This document shows, in pieces, positions 8,761-18,191 of a stretch of DNA of 64,000 nt (positions within the stretch are counted from its first letter, which is position 1; each line of letters starts with the position of its first letter). The notes under the pieces are model-generated. The model did not search any database. It saw nothing but the letters and a program-made list of their open reading frames with translations, and was not told the DNA's origin. This stretch comes from Burkholderiales bacterium. Its GTDB lineage: Bacteria; Pseudomonadota; Gammaproteobacteria; Burkholderiales; Burkholderiaceae_C. Where the stretch lies: assembly GCA_947453625.1 (NCBI GenBank), contig CANGHK010000006.1, positions 1 through 64,000 on the forward strand. Reading direction: 5' to 3'. A program made the translations under genes and the position numbers.

Positions 8761-10375
8761 TGTAATGCTGCATCACGACCGGCTCGCCCGGCAGCACCAG
8801 CGCCCGCAGCCTGGCCTCGATCGCCTGGTCGGCCACCGTGGCGCGGGCGCGCTGGTGCAGGTAGTCGGCCCAGCGCGTGATCAGAAAACGCTCGACATAG
8901 CGCGTCGGGTCATCGAGGTCGCGGTAGATGCGCCACAGGCTGGCACCGTCGCGCTGGCGCGGCGCCTTGAGCAGTCCCACCTCGGCCAGGAATTGCTCGG
9001 CGTCCTCGGGCCGGATGCGGTAGCTCACCTCCACCGAGACCGGGCCGGCTTGCGGGTCGGGCTGGTCGGTCACCAGCAAGTCCTCGAACGGCGCCTGCGT
9101 CACCTCGTGCAAGCCCCCCATGCGCAGCGGGAAGCGCTGCGCCAGCAGCAGGTTGGCCAGCATCAACACCGCCGCCGCGCACAGCGCCAGTTGCAGCCCG
9201 ACCAGGCCCGCCAGCGCGCCCCAGAACGCCGAGCCCAGCGCAAACGATCCCAGCGCCGACAGCACATGCATCGCGGTGGCGCGCGAACGCACCCAGGGCG
9301 GCGCGCTGGTCTGGGTGGCCGTGTTGAAGGTGCTCATCACGCTCATCCAGGCCGCGCCCCCGGCCACCAGGGCGAGATAGACCGGCAGCGCCCAGCGTGA
9401 CAGCGCGGCCACCGCCATCGCGGACGCGAAGACGACACAGCAGACCGTCACCAGGCGCTCCAGACCGAGTCGCTGACGCACCCGGCCGATCACCAGCCCC
9501 ACCCCCACCGCGCCCGCGCCCAGGCAAGCCATCATCAGGCCGAAGCCCTCGGCGCCCAGGCTCAGGCGCTGCTGGCCTATCACCGGCAGCAGCGCCCACA
9601 GCGCCGAGCCGGCGGCACTGTAGGCCGCCGTGCGAACCAGTTGCGCCAGGATCATGTGCGAATGCCACGCATAGCGCAGGCCGGCCAGCGTGCCGCCCCA
9701 CAGCCGCTCGGGCGGCAGGCGGCTGGGCGGGTGCGGCCGCGGCGGGTGGTGGTGGATCACCGCGGCCATCACCAGCGTGCCGCCCACGGCCAGCGCGAAC
9801 ACCGTGCCGCCGCCCACCTGCTTGCCGCCCCAGCCGGTGGCCAGGCCGTAGACCAGACCGGCCAGCGCCGGGCCGATGGCGCGCGCGCCGTTGTAGGCGA
9901 TGCTGATCGCGATGATGGCCTGCGGCAACTCGTCGCGCGGCAGCACCTCGCCCAGCGCCGAATTCCAGGCTGGCGACAACATCGCGGTGCAGCAGCCGGC
10001 GATGAAGGTGAACGTCAGCAAGGTGCCCGGCCCGGCCCAGCCGGCCATCAGCAGCAGCGCCAGCGCCACCACCACGGCGGCCTGCATCAGCAACGCGACC
10101 ACGATCAGGCGCCGCCGGTCGGTGGTGTCGGCCAGCACCCCGGCCGGCAGCGACAGCACGAACATCGGCATGAAGACCGCCGTCTGCACCAGCGCGGCCA
10201 AAAAAGACGAGCCCGTCAGCTCGACCATCAGCCAGGACGCGGCCATGGTCTGCATAGCATTGGCGACGAAGTACAGCCCGCTGGCCAGCCACAGGTGGCG
10301 AAAGCCCCGATGCCGCAGCGTGATCCAGATCGACGGGTGAGTTGCTGCGGAGTTGGGGCCGGTGCGCGGTTCCAT
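8747..10375 (-). CDS. MFS transporter with a C-terminal soluble domain
   Basis: The 542-residue protein has 12 hydrophobic segments over roughly the first 410 residues, with the A-loop signature LADTTDRRRL between TM2 and TM3. It resembles the EntS-like MFS_3 family (drug or siderophore exporters). The last 130 residues (from about HEVTQAPFEDLL) are soluble; SVEVSYRIRPEDAEQFL and WADYLHQRARATVAD look like an antibiotic-biosynthesis-monooxygenase-type ferredoxin fold, a combination known in this MFS subfamily. The start MEPRTGPN is the first ATG; the open frame extends 7 codons to a TTG. Substrate unknown. It is convergent with the CitE-like gene. Confidence 0.82.
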   Translation of the reverse strand: MEPRTGPNSAATHPSIWITLRHRGFRHLWLASGLYFVANAMQTMAASWLMVELTGSSFLAALVQTAVFMPMFVLSLPAGVLADTTDRRRLIVVALLMQAAVVVALALLLMAGWAGPGTLLTFTFIAGCCTAMLSPAWNSALGEVLPRDELPQAIIAISIAYNGARAIGPALAGLVYGLATGWGGKQVGGGTVFALAVGGTLVMAAVIHHHPPRPHPPSRLPPERLWGGTLAGLRYAWHSHMILAQLVRTAAYSAAGSALWALLPVIGQQRLSLGAEGFGLMMACLGAGAVGVGLVIGRVRQRLGLERLVTVCCVVFASAMAVAALSRWALPVYLALVAGGAAWMSVMSTFNTATQTSAPPWVRSRATAMHVLSALGSFALGSAFWGALAGLVGLQLALCAAAVLMLANLLLAQRFPLRMGGLHEVTQAPFEDLLVTDQPDPQAGPVSVEVSYRIRPEDAEQFLAEVGLLKAPRQRDGASLWRIYRDLDDPTRYVERFLITRWADYLHQRARATVADQAIEARLRALVLPGEPVVMQHYIAER

Positions 10376-10497
10376 GTCCGGCCCATTGTGTGGCAAGTCG
10401 GGTCCGGGAATCGCTGACCCCCAGACCCTGTCGCGCCACCGGCTGGCTAGGTCACAGGCACCGTGACAAGCGGCCTGTGCGGGCAGGCACTGCTGCC

Positions 10498-10503
10498 TAG
10501 AAT
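10498..10503 (+). promoter_or_regulatory. Candidate leaderless -10 element of mpl
   Basis: TAGAAT ends 6 nt before the mpl ATG, so a transcript started at normal distance would begin at or next to the A of ATG. There is no Shine-Dalgarno sequence in the gap and no good -35. Confidence 0.5.
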
Positions 10504-10509
10504 CGGCCC

Positions 10510-11895
10510 ATGCACCTCCACATCCTCGGTATCTGCGGCACGTTCATGGGCGGCATCGCGGCCATCGCCCGCGAGGCCGGCCACCGCGTCACCGGCTGCG
10601 ATGCCAATGTCTATCCGCCGATGAGCGACCAGCTGAGCGCGCTGGGCATCGCGCTGATCGAGGGCTTCGGTGCCGACCAGATGGCGCTCGCGCCCGATGT
10701 CTATGTCATCGGCAACGTGGTGACCCGCGGCAATCCGCTGATGGAAGCCATCCTGGACGCCGGCGCGCCCTACACCAGCGGACCGCAGTGGCTGGCCGAG
10801 AACGTGTTGCACCACCCGACCCATCCGCGCCATGTGCTTGCGGTGGCCGGCACCCATGGCAAGACCACCACCACCGCGATGCTGGCCTGGGTGCTGGACT
10901 GCGCCGGGCTGCAGCCAGGCTTTCTGGTCGGCGGCGTGCCGCTGAACTTCGCCGTCTCGGCGCGGCTGGGCCATGCCAGCCGGCCGGGCGGCACGCCCAG
11001 CCCCTTCGTGATCGAGGCCGACGAGTACGACACTGCATTCTTCGACAAGCGCAGCAAGTTCGTCCACTACCGTCCGCGCACCGCGGTCCTGAACAACCTC
11101 GAATACGACCACGCCGACATCTTCCCGGACTTGGGCGCCATCGAGACCCAGTTCCACCACCTGGTTCGCACCGTGCCGGCTTCGGGCCGGCTGGTGGTCA
11201 ACAGCCGCGAGCCGGCGCTGGACAGGGTGCTGGCGCGTGGTTGCTGGAGCGAATTGCAGCGCTTTGGCGCGCGCAAGGAGGAGCCCGGCGCGCTGCGCGC
11301 CCGAGGCGAACCGCATGGCTTCGACGTGCTGCGCGGCAGCCTGAAGATCGCCCGCGTCGACTGGTCGCTGCTGGGCGAGCACAACCAGCTCAACGCGCTG
11401 GCGGCGATAGGCGCGGCCGAGCATCTGGGCGTGGCGCCGGAGGTGACCGCTGCCGCGCTGGCCCGCTTCCAGAACGTGCGGCGCCGGCTGGAACTGTGCG
11501 GCGAGGCCGGCGGCGTCAAGGTCTACGACGACTTTGCCCACCACCCCACCGCGATGCACACCACGATCAACGGCCTGCGCCGCAAGGCCGGTCTGGCGCG
11601 CATCCTGGCAGTCTTCGAGCCACGCAGCAATACCATGAAGCAGGGCGACATGAAGTCGCGCCTGCCCTGGGCGCTGGAGGAAGCCGACCTGGCCTTCTGT
11701 CTGCAGGGCAACTACGGCTGGGACGCTGCGCAGGCGCTGGCGCCGATGGCCGGCCAGACCGTCGTCGCTGACAGCGTGGACAAGCTGGTGGCCGCGATCG
11801 CCCGCGCCGCCCGGCCCGGCGACCAGGTGCTGGTGATGAGCAATGGCGGCTTCGGCGGCATCCACGCCAAGCTGCTGGCGGCGCTGGCGGCGTGA
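10510..11895 (+). CDS. mpl: UDP-MurNAc:L-alanyl-gamma-D-glutamyl-meso-DAP ligase
   Basis: The 461-residue Mur-ligase-family enzyme recycles the murein tripeptide by joining it to UDP-MurNAc in the cytoplasm. The N-terminus is MHLHILGICGTFMGGIA and the ATP loop GTHGKTTTT is at residues 114-122. FVIEADEYDTAFFDKRSKF and NNLEYDHADIFPDL are Mpl-type active-site blocks, and DDFAHHPTA is conserved in the C-terminal domain. IEADEYDTAFFDKRSKF distinguishes Mpl from MurC. It appears monocistronic and probably has a leaderless mRNA. Confidence 0.93.
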   Translation: MHLHILGICGTFMGGIAAIAREAGHRVTGCDANVYPPMSDQLSALGIALIEGFGADQMALAPDVYVIGNVVTRGNPLMEAILDAGAPYTSGPQWLAENVLHHPTHPRHVLAVAGTHGKTTTTAMLAWVLDCAGLQPGFLVGGVPLNFAVSARLGHASRPGGTPSPFVIEADEYDTAFFDKRSKFVHYRPRTAVLNNLEYDHADIFPDLGAIETQFHHLVRTVPASGRLVVNSREPALDRVLARGCWSELQRFGARKEEPGALRARGEPHGFDVLRGSLKIARVDWSLLGEHNQLNALAAIGAAEHLGVAPEVTAAALARFQNVRRRLELCGEAGGVKVYDDFAHHPTAMHTTINGLRRKAGLARILAVFEPRSNTMKQGDMKSRLPWALEEADLAFCLQGNYGWDAAQALAPMAGQTVVADSVDKLVAAIARAARPGDQVLVMSNGGFGGIHAKLLAALAA

Positions 11896-11991
11896 GCGGT
11901 CGCTCGCAAGGTCCGCGTCCGCCCGCGCTGGCCGGTGCCGACGCCGATTCCACTGTTCCCGCCTGAACCACCCCCTGAAACCGGAGACCCC

Positions 11992-12777
11992 ATGGACCGC
12001 AGATCCCTTTTCGAGACCACCGCCACCCTGGGCCTGGGCGCCCTGGCCGGCTGCGCCCTGCCCGGCGTGGCCCAGACGGCGGCCAGGACGCCGTTCAGCG
12101 TGCCCGCCACCACGGTGCCGATCGTCGGCAGCGACCTGGTGTTTCCGGTGCGGCGCATCTACTGCATAGGCCGCAACTACGCCGCCCATGCCCGCGAGAT
12201 GGGGTCGGACCCGACGCGCGAGCCGCCCTTCTTCTTCCAGAAGCCGACCGACGCGATCCAGAACGTCGCCCCCGGCACCGTGGCCGACCACCCCTACCCG
12301 ACGCTGACCCGGAACTACCACTACGAGGTCGAACTGGTGGCGGCGCTGCACCAGGGTGGACGCAACATCCCGATCGCCAGCGCGCTGGACCATGTCTATG
12401 CCTACGCCATCGGCCTGGACATGACGCGGCGCGACCTGCAGCGCGCGCTAGGGGACGAAAAGAAGCCCTGGGAGATCGGCAAGAGCTTCGACCGCAGCGC
12501 GCCGATAGGCCCGCTGCACCTGGCCAGCCAGACCGGGCCGTTTGCCAAGGGCGGCATCTGGCTCAAGGTCAACGGCGTACTCAAGCAGAACGCCAACCTG
12601 GACCAGATGATCTGGAGCGTGGCCGAGCAGATCGCCAAGCTGTCCGAGGCCTTCGAGCTGATGCCCGGCGACCTCATCTACTCGGGCACGCCCGAGAACG
12701 TCGGCCCGGTGGTGCGCGGCGACGTGATCGACTGCCACATCGACGGCCTGCCCAACCTGGGAATCAGGATAGTCTGA
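11992..12777 (+). CDS. Fumarylacetoacetate hydrolase family protein with an export signal
   Basis: The 261-residue protein is an FAH-fold hydrolase/isomerase from about residue 45 onward: [39 protein letters not shown] (metal-binding glutamates), [12 protein letters not shown] (aspartate ligand) and [15 protein letters not shown]. The first 40 residues are unusual: MDRRSLF resembles a twin-arginine motif, followed by a hydrophobic stretch ending LAGC (Cys21, lipobox-like) and a VAQTAA signal-peptidase-like site. FAH proteins are normally cytoplasmic, so this would act in the periplasm. A GGAGA ribosome site precedes MDRR. Substrate unknown; probably a beta-diketo or acylpyruvate-like acid. 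Confidence 0.82.
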   Translation: MDRRSLFETTATLGLGALAGCALPGVAQTAARTPFSVPATTVPIVGSDLVFPVRRIYCIGRNYAAHAREMGSDPTREPPFFFQKPTDAIQNVAPGTVADHPYPTLTRNYHYEVELVAALHQGGRNIPIASALDHVYAYAIGLDMTRRDLQRALGDEKKPWEIGKSFDRSAPIGPLHLASQTGPFAKGGIWLKVNGVLKQNANLDQMIWSVAEQIAKLSEAFELMPGDLIYSGTPENVGPVVRGDVIDCHIDGLPNLGIRIV

Positions 12778-12865
12778 GCGCGGCCGCGGCCGCAAATCGA
12801 CAGGGGTCGCGGCGGTCGACCCAGTCCCGGGCCGACCACCGGCCCAGCGCCGCGCGCGGCGGGCC

Positions 12866-12871
12866 GACAAT
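12866..12871 (+). promoter_or_regulatory. Candidate leaderless -10 element of the yqiA-like gene
   Basis: GACAAT ends 7 nt before the ATG, with no Shine-Dalgarno sequence between (CCAGCCC). Confidence 0.4.
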
Positions 12872-12878
12872 CCAGCCC

Positions 12879-13487
12879 ATGCACCTGCTCTACCTGCACG
12901 GCTTCCGCTCGTCGCCAGCCTCCTTCAAGGCCAGACACCTCAAGGCCTGGCTGGACGCGCACCGGCCCGATGTGACCTGGTGGTGCCCGCAACTGCCGCC
13001 ATCACCGCGCCAGACCTGGGCGCTGATCGAGCAAGGCATCGCGCAATGGCCGCGCTCGGCCGGCGAAAACAGCATGGCGGTGGTCGGCAGTTCGCTGGGC
13101 GGCTTCTACGCCACCGCGGTCGCCGAGGCCACCGGCTGCCGGACGATGCTGCTCAACCCGGCGGTGGACCCGGCACGCGATCTGACCCGCCATATCGGCG
13201 AGCAGACCGCCTTCCACACGCCGGAAGAACGCTTCTTCTTCCGCCCCGAGTACATCGACGAACTGCGCGCGCTGACCCTGCCGGCGATCACCCGGCCCGA
13301 GCGCTATGGCGCGGTGATCGCCAAGGGCGACGAAATGCTGGACTGGCGCGAGATGACCGGCCGCTACGCCGGACTGCCCGCGGCCAACCTGCGCCTGCTC
13401 GAAGCCGGCGACCACGCGATCTCGGATTTCGACGATCACCTCCCCTTCATCCTCCACTTTCTGGATCTCCTCCCGTCATGCGACTGA
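12879..13487 (+). CDS. YqiA/UPF0227-family alpha/beta-hydrolase esterase
   Basis: The 202-residue compact hydrolase starts [18 protein letters not shown], the YqiA-type oxyanion strand HGFxSSP. The nucleophile elbow is [12 protein letters not shown] likely acid is in [14 protein letters not shown] and the histidine in [16 protein letters not shown]. YqiA proteins are small cytoplasmic esterases acting on palmitoyl-CoA and p-nitrophenyl esters; the physiological substrate is unknown. It overlaps the next gene (SDR) by 10 nt, so the two are translationally coupled. Confidence 0.82.
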   Translation: MHLLYLHGFRSSPASFKARHLKAWLDAHRPDVTWWCPQLPPSPRQTWALIEQGIAQWPRSAGENSMAVVGSSLGGFYATAVAEATGCRTMLLNPAVDPARDLTRHIGEQTAFHTPEERFFFRPEYIDELRALTLPAITRPERYGAVIAKGDEMLDWREMTGRYAGLPAANLRLLEAGDHAISDFDDHLPFILHFLDLLPSCD

Positions 13488-14218
13488 ACAACAAGGTTTC
13501 GATCATCACCGGCGCCGCCCAGGGCATAGGCCTGGCTACCGCGCTGAAGTTTGCCGCCGAGGGCGCGATCGTCGTGGTCTGCGACCGCCAGCCTGCCGGT
13601 GTGGACGCGGCGTTGTCCGCGGTGCAGGCCGCGGGCGCCCAGGCGCTGGGCTTCGCGCTCGACGTCACCGACCGGGTGGCGGTCGACGCCATGGTGGCTG
13701 CCACGCTGCAGCGCTTCGGCCGCGTCGATGTGCTGGTCAACAACGCGGGCATCACCAAGGACGCCAGGCTGCAGAAGATGACGATAGAGCAGTTCGACGC
13801 GGTGATCGACGTCAACCTGCGCGGCGTGTTCCACTGCGCCCAGGCCGTCGTCGACATCATGGTCGAGCAGGGCGCGGGCGTGATCCTCAACGCCAGCAGC
13901 GTGGTCGGCATCTACGGCAACTTCGGCCAGACCAACTATGCCGCCAGCAAGTTCGGCGTGATCGGCTTCACCAAGACCTGGGGCCGCGAGCTCGGTCCCA
14001 AGGGCGTGCGGGTCAACGCGGTGGCGCCGGGCTTCGTCGAGACGCCCATCCTGGCCACCGTGCCCGAGAAAGTGCTGCAGCACATGCGCGACCAGGTGCC
14101 GCTGCACCGGCTGGGCAAGCCCGAGGAAATCGCCAACGTCTACGCCTTCCTGGCCAGCGACGAGGCCAGCTACATCAACAGCGCGGTGATCGAGGTCTCG
14201 GGCGGGATGACGGTGTGA
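13478..14218 (+). CDS. SDR-family 3-oxoacyl-ACP/acetoacetyl-CoA reductase-like enzyme
   Basis: The 246-residue classical short-chain dehydrogenase has the cofactor loop [12 protein letters not shown], and catalytic Ser (NASSVVG) with Tyr and Lys in NYAASKFG. The length and C-terminal SGGMTV are FabG-like. The substrate cannot be fixed from sequence: FabG, PhaB-like reductase or another hydroxyacyl dehydrogenase are all possible. It is not in a fatty-acid cluster. It overlaps the upstream esterase by 10 nt. [16 protein letters not shown] is the natural start; the longer open frame upstream is a shadow of the esterase. Confidence 0.85.
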   Translation: MRLNNKVSIITGAAQGIGLATALKFAAEGAIVVVCDRQPAGVDAALSAVQAAGAQALGFALDVTDRVAVDAMVAATLQRFGRVDVLVNNAGITKDARLQKMTIEQFDAVIDVNLRGVFHCAQAVVDIMVEQGAGVILNASSVVGIYGNFGQTNYAASKFGVIGFTKTWGRELGPKGVRVNAVAPGFVETPILATVPEKVLQHMRDQVPLHRLGKPEEIANVYAFLASDEASYINSAVIEVSGGMTV

Positions 14219-14256
14219 GCTGAAGGCCGGCGCCGGGGCACCGGCTGCCAAGCGGC

Positions 14257-14262
14257 GACAAT
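14257..14262 (+). promoter_or_regulatory. Candidate leaderless -10 element of the rnb-like gene
   Basis: GACAAT ends 9 nt before the ATG. The gap CCGCCGGAT has no ribosome site. Confidence 0.4.
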
Positions 14263-14271
14263 CCGCCGGAT

Positions 14272-16377
14272 ATGTCCTCCTATGCCTTGTTCGACGATGC
14301 CGGTAAATTCCACGCCGGCCGCGTGATGTCGGAAGCCGATGCCTCGGTGCAGATCGAGCTCGATTCCGGCAAGCGCGTCAAAGTGAAATCCGCCAATGTG
14401 ATGCTGCGCTTTGCCAAGCCTGACCCGGTGGCCCTGATCGCGGCGGCCCAGGCCGAGGCCGCCGAGATCGATCTGGAGATGGCCTGGGAGTTCGCGCCCG
14501 AGGGCGAATTCGGCTTCGGCGATCTGGCGCGCGACTACTTCTCGGCCCAGGCCGGCCCCGAGCAGCAGGCGGCCATGCTGTTCAAGCTGTTCGACGCACC
14601 GCATTACTTCCGCCGTGCCGGCAAGGGCCTGTTCAGGAAGGCGCCCGAGGAAACCGTCAAGGCGGCCTTGCTGGCGATCGAGCGCAAGGCCGCGCAGGCC
14701 GCGCAGATCGAGGACTGGGCCACCGAGCTGGCCGCCGGCCGCTGCCCCGAGCCGGTGCGCGAGCAGTTGTTCCGCATCCTGTTCAAGCCCGACAAGAACG
14801 GCCCCGAGTACAAGGCGGTGGTCGAGGCGGCCAAACGCTCTCAGCGCGCGCCGCTGGCCCTGCTGCAGGCCTCGGGCGCGATCACGTCGCCTTACCAGTT
14901 CCACTGGAGGCGCTTCCTGTTCGATCAATTCCCCAAGGGCGTCGGCTTCCCGGCGCTGGCCGCCCCGTTGATCAAGGACGAATTGCCGCTGGCCCCGGTG
15001 CAGGCGTTCTCGATCGACGACTCACAGACCACCGAGATCGACGATGCGCTGTCGGTCAACGGCCTGGGCACCGGCACGATCATTTTCGGCGTCCACATCG
15101 CCGCGCCGGCGCTGGCCTTCCAGCCCGACTCGCCTGTCGACAAGCTTGCGCGCGAGCGCCTGTCCACCGTCTACATGCCCGGCGGCAAGCTGACGATGCT
15201 GCCCGACGAAGTGGTGCGGGCCTACACCTTGATCGAGGGCCGTGACTGCCCGGCGGTCAGCCTCTACGTCACCTACGACGAGGCCACGCTGGCGGTGCAG
15301 AAGACCGAGACCCGGATCGAGCGTGTGCCGATCGCCGCCAACCTGCGCCACGACCAGCTCGACGAGGTGGTGACGGTGGCCTCGCTGACCGATGAGGCGG
15401 TGGCCGAATACCCGTTCGCGCCCGAGCTGGCCTTCGCCTTCCGGCTGGCCAGGCACCTCAAGGCGCAGCGCGAAGTGGTGCGCGGCAAGCCCGAGAACTT
15501 CAACCGGCCGGACTACAACTTCCGCCTGGCCCGCGACGGTGCCCAAGGTGTCGACAGCACGGGTGAACCGCGCGGCGACGAGACCGTGACCATCAGCGAG
15601 CGCAAGCGCGGCGCGCCGCTCGACCTGATCGTCAGCGAGGCGATGATCCTGGCCAACAGCCATTGGGGCGGTTTCATCGCCGAGTCCGGCGTGCCCGGCA
15701 TCTACCGCAGCCAGGCCAGCATGGCACCGGGCGTCAAGGTGCGCATGGGCACAAGGCCGGCGCCGCATGCCGGCATGGGCGTGCCGCAGTACAGCTGGGC
15801 CACCTCGCCGCTGCGGCGCTATGTCGACCTGGTCAACCAGTGGCAGATCATTGCCGCCACCCGGCATGGCCGGACCGCCGCGCTGGCCGCACCTTTCAAG
15901 CCCAAGGACGTCACGCTGTTCTCGGTGATCTCGCTGTTCGACGCCGCCTATGCCGCCTACAACGACTTCCAGCGCGACATCGAGCGCTTCTGGACCCTGC
16001 GCTGGTTGCAGCAGAACGACGTGACCGAGCTCGACGCCGCGGTGCTCAAGGACGGCCTGGTGCGCGCCGACACGCTGCCGCTGGTGTTCAAGGCCATGGG
16101 CTGCGAGACCTTGCCGCGCAACACCCGGGTTCGGGTGCGCATCAGCGGCATGGACTTGTTCACTTTGGACCTGCACGCCAGCCTGGCAGCGCGGCTGGAC
16201 GACACGGCGGCAGCCGGTGCCGTGCAGGACAACGCAGCGGACGACTCGGCGGACGACGACGAGGCGCAAGCCGCCGCGCCGCTGCACCTGGCCTTCGACC
16301 TGGGCGATGCGGGCACTGCGGACGCCGCTCAAACCCCGGCGCCGGGCGACACCGCCCCGGGCTTGCCCCTGGACTGA
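14272..16377 (+). CDS. RNase II/R family exoribonuclease (RNB domain)
   Basis: The 701-residue 3'-5' exoribonuclease has an RNB catalytic domain starting near residue 247. SIDDSQTTEIDDALSV carries the aspartates that bind the catalytic Mg2+, followed by FGVHIAAPA, YMPGGKLTMLPDEV and YSWATSPLRRYVDLVNQWQ. The N-terminal 240 residues are a divergent OB-like region and the C-terminus is an S1-like segment (TRVRVRISGMD). The last 60 residues are alanine/aspartate-rich and low in complexity. It is shorter than RNase R, so RNase II-like is preferred. It leads the rnb-tonB-aroE-mtgA order common in Burkholderiales. Confidence 0.88.
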   Translation: MSSYALFDDAGKFHAGRVMSEADASVQIELDSGKRVKVKSANVMLRFAKPDPVALIAAAQAEAAEIDLEMAWEFAPEGEFGFGDLARDYFSAQAGPEQQAAMLFKLFDAPHYFRRAGKGLFRKAPEETVKAALLAIERKAAQAAQIEDWATELAAGRCPEPVREQLFRILFKPDKNGPEYKAVVEAAKRSQRAPLALLQASGAITSPYQFHWRRFLFDQFPKGVGFPALAAPLIKDELPLAPVQAFSIDDSQTTEIDDALSVNGLGTGTIIFGVHIAAPALAFQPDSPVDKLARERLSTVYMPGGKLTMLPDEVVRAYTLIEGRDCPAVSLYVTYDEATLAVQKTETRIERVPIAANLRHDQLDEVVTVASLTDEAVAEYPFAPELAFAFRLARHLKAQREVVRGKPENFNRPDYNFRLARDGAQGVDSTGEPRGDETVTISERKRGAPLDLIVSEAMILANSHWGGFIAESGVPGIYRSQASMAPGVKVRMGTRPAPHAGMGVPQYSWATSPLRRYVDLVNQWQIIAATRHGRTAALAAPFKPKDVTLFSVISLFDAAYAAYNDFQRDIERFWTLRWLQQNDVTELDAAVLKDGLVRADTLPLVFKAMGCETLPRNTRVRVRISGMDLFTLDLHASLAARLDDTAAAGAVQDNAADDSADDDEAQAAAPLHLAFDLGDAGTADAAQTPAPGDTAPGLPLD

Positions 16378-16384
16378 CACCCGC

Positions 16385-17245
16385 ATGGCCTGGCGACGGC
16401 TCGGCGCGCTGCAGTGGGCCCTGGGCCTGTCGCTGGCGCTGCACGGCGGCTTGCTGGGCTTTCATCTGGCCGATCCGGCGGGTTTCGACCGGGTGTTTCG
16501 CGACACGCCGCTCGAGGTCATCCTGGTCAACGCCAGGTCGGGCGAGGCGCCGGTCACGGCCCAGGCCGTCGCCCAGGCCGCGCTGGCCGGCGGAGGTGAA
16601 CTGGCCAGCGGCCTAGCCACCTCACCGCTGCCGGCCAGCGCCCAGCTGGCCTTAGGCAACGCCAGCGACGAGGCGCGCCAGCGCGTCGACCAGTTGCGCG
16701 ATGAACAGCAGCAGTTGCTGGCCGAGATCCGGCGCGAAATGGCGCTGCTGCCGCCGCCCGACCCCCGGCGCGACAACGGCACGCCGCTCGAACGTGAGCG
16801 GGAGGAGCGGCGCCGCCAGTTGATCAAGCTGCTGGCGGAGATCGAGAAGCGTGTCAACGACGAGAACGCCAGGCCGCGCAAGCGCTACATCAGCCCGGCC
16901 ACGCGCGAGGCAGTCTATGCCCTGTACTACGACCGGCTGCGGCGGCGCATCGAGGACCGCGGCACGCGCGACTTTCCCGAGTTCGAGGGCCGCAAGCTGT
17001 ACGGCGATCTGACGATGAACATCACCGTCGACGCCGTCGGCAGCCTGCTCGAGGCCGAGGTGGTGCGGGGTTCGGGCAACAAGACACTCGACGCCCGCGC
17101 CTTGGGCATCGTGCGCTCAGCCGCGCCGTTCAACGCCTTCTCGGACGCGATGCGGCGCCAGGCCGACCAGATCATCGTCACCTCGCGCTTCCGCTTCACC
17201 CGGGAAGACGGGCTGGAGACGACGCTCAGCCACGCGCCGCGCTGA
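16385..17245 (+). CDS. TonB-family C-terminal domain protein
   Basis: The 286-residue protein has an N-terminal signal-anchor helix (residues 8-26, ALGLSLALHGGLLGFHLA) with the SLALH motif of TonB proteins. A periplasmic charged coiled-coil-like segment follows (about 95-165, VDQLRDEQQQLLAEIRREM ... EERRRQLIKLLAEIEKRV). The C-terminal TonB-like fold includes YYDRLRRRIEDRGTRDFPE and YGDLTMNITVDAVGSLLEAEVVRGSGNKTLDARAL. The usual proline-rich spacer is missing and no exbB/exbD are nearby, so classical energy transduction is uncertain. It is 7 nt after rnb and 15 nt before aroE. Confidence 0.78.
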   Translation: MAWRRLGALQWALGLSLALHGGLLGFHLADPAGFDRVFRDTPLEVILVNARSGEAPVTAQAVAQAALAGGGELASGLATSPLPASAQLALGNASDEARQRVDQLRDEQQQLLAEIRREMALLPPPDPRRDNGTPLEREREERRRQLIKLLAEIEKRVNDENARPRKRYISPATREAVYALYYDRLRRRIEDRGTRDFPEFEGRKLYGDLTMNITVDAVGSLLEAEVVRGSGNKTLDARALGIVRSAAPFNAFSDAMRRQADQIIVTSRFRFTREDGLETTLSHAPR

Positions 17246-17251
17246 GACAAT
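17246..17251 (+). promoter_or_regulatory. Candidate leaderless -10 element of aroE
   Basis: GACAAT ends 9 nt before the aroE ATG and overlaps the TonB-like stop codon. It suggests aroE has its own start of transcription inside the operon. Confidence 0.35.
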
Positions 17252-17260
17252 CCGCCGACC

Positions 17261-18166
17261 ATGAATCCAGCGCCTTCCCCCGCCGTGCCCGACCCCACCG
17301 CCTTGCCCGACCGCTATGCCGTGCTGGGCCATCCGGTGGCGCACAGCCAGTCGCCTTTCATCCATGCCGAGTTCGCGCGCCAGACCGGCCAGTGGCTGGA
17401 CTACGGCCGCATAGCCTGCCAGCTCGATGGTTTCGAGGCCGCGGTGCGCAGCTTCATCGCCAGCGCCGATCCGGCAGCAGGCCTGGGCCCCGCGCGCGGC
17501 TGCAACATCACCGTGCCGTTCAAGTTCCAGGTGCTGCCGCTGGCGCGCACAGTCAGCGACCGCGCCCGTCTGGCCCAGGCCGCCAACGTGCTGCGCTTCG
17601 ATGCCGATGGCTGGTTTGCCGACAACAGCGACGGCATCGGCCTAGTGCGCGACATCCAGACCCATGCCGGTCTTGCGCTGGCCGGGCAGCGCGTGCTGCT
17701 GATCGGCGCTGGAGGCGCCGCGGCCGGCGTGCTGGGGCCGCTGATCGCGGCCGGCTGCGCCAGCATCACGGTGGCCAACCGCACGCCGGCCCGGGCCGAG
17801 GCGCTGGTGACACGCCACCTGGCCTGGGCCAGCCAGCACGGCGTCGAGCTTCAGGCGCGTGGCCTGGACGGCTGTGGCGAGGCCTTCGACCTGGTGCTCA
17901 ACAGCAGCGCCAGCAGCCTGGCCGGCGGCCCGGTGCCGGTGGCCTCCAGCGTGCTGCGGCCCGGCACGCTGGCGCTCGACCTGATGTACGGCGCCGCCGC
18001 CCAGCCCTTCCTGGACTGGGCTGGCGCCCACGGTGCGGTCGGGCGCGACGGCCTGGGCATGCTGGTCGAGCAGGCGGCGGAGGCATTTGCGCTGTGGCGC
18101 GGCGTCCGACCCGAAACCACGGCGGTGCTCGCGGCCCTGCGGGCCAGGCTGGCGGCCCAAGCCTGA
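17261..18166 (+). CDS. aroE: Shikimate dehydrogenase
   Basis: The 301-residue enzyme reduces 3-dehydroshikimate with NADPH in chorismate synthesis. The N-terminal substrate domain has YAVLGHPVAHSQSPFIH and GCNITVPFK (catalytic lysine). AANVLRF and DNSDGIGLVRDI follow, then the nucleotide loop LLIGAGGAAAGVLGPL and NRTPARAEAL (NADP-type). GRDGLGMLVEQAAEAFALW near the C-terminus is conserved. The length is slightly above average because of a 15-residue N-terminal tail. It is followed 25 nt later by mtgA. Confidence 0.94.
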   Translation: MNPAPSPAVPDPTALPDRYAVLGHPVAHSQSPFIHAEFARQTGQWLDYGRIACQLDGFEAAVRSFIASADPAAGLGPARGCNITVPFKFQVLPLARTVSDRARLAQAANVLRFDADGWFADNSDGIGLVRDIQTHAGLALAGQRVLLIGAGGAAAGVLGPLIAAGCASITVANRTPARAEALVTRHLAWASQHGVELQARGLDGCGEAFDLVLNSSASSLAGGPVPVASSVLRPGTLALDLMYGAAAQPFLDWAGAHGAVGRDGLGMLVEQAAEAFALWRGVRPETTAVLAALRARLAAQA

Positions 18167-18191
18167 GGCCGGGCTCGGGCGCGGACTGCCG

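Noticed and set aside
13478-14218. Assigning fabG with certainty
   Set aside because: The SDR is FabG-like but lies outside a fatty-acid cluster; PhaB-like and other reductases share the same motifs.
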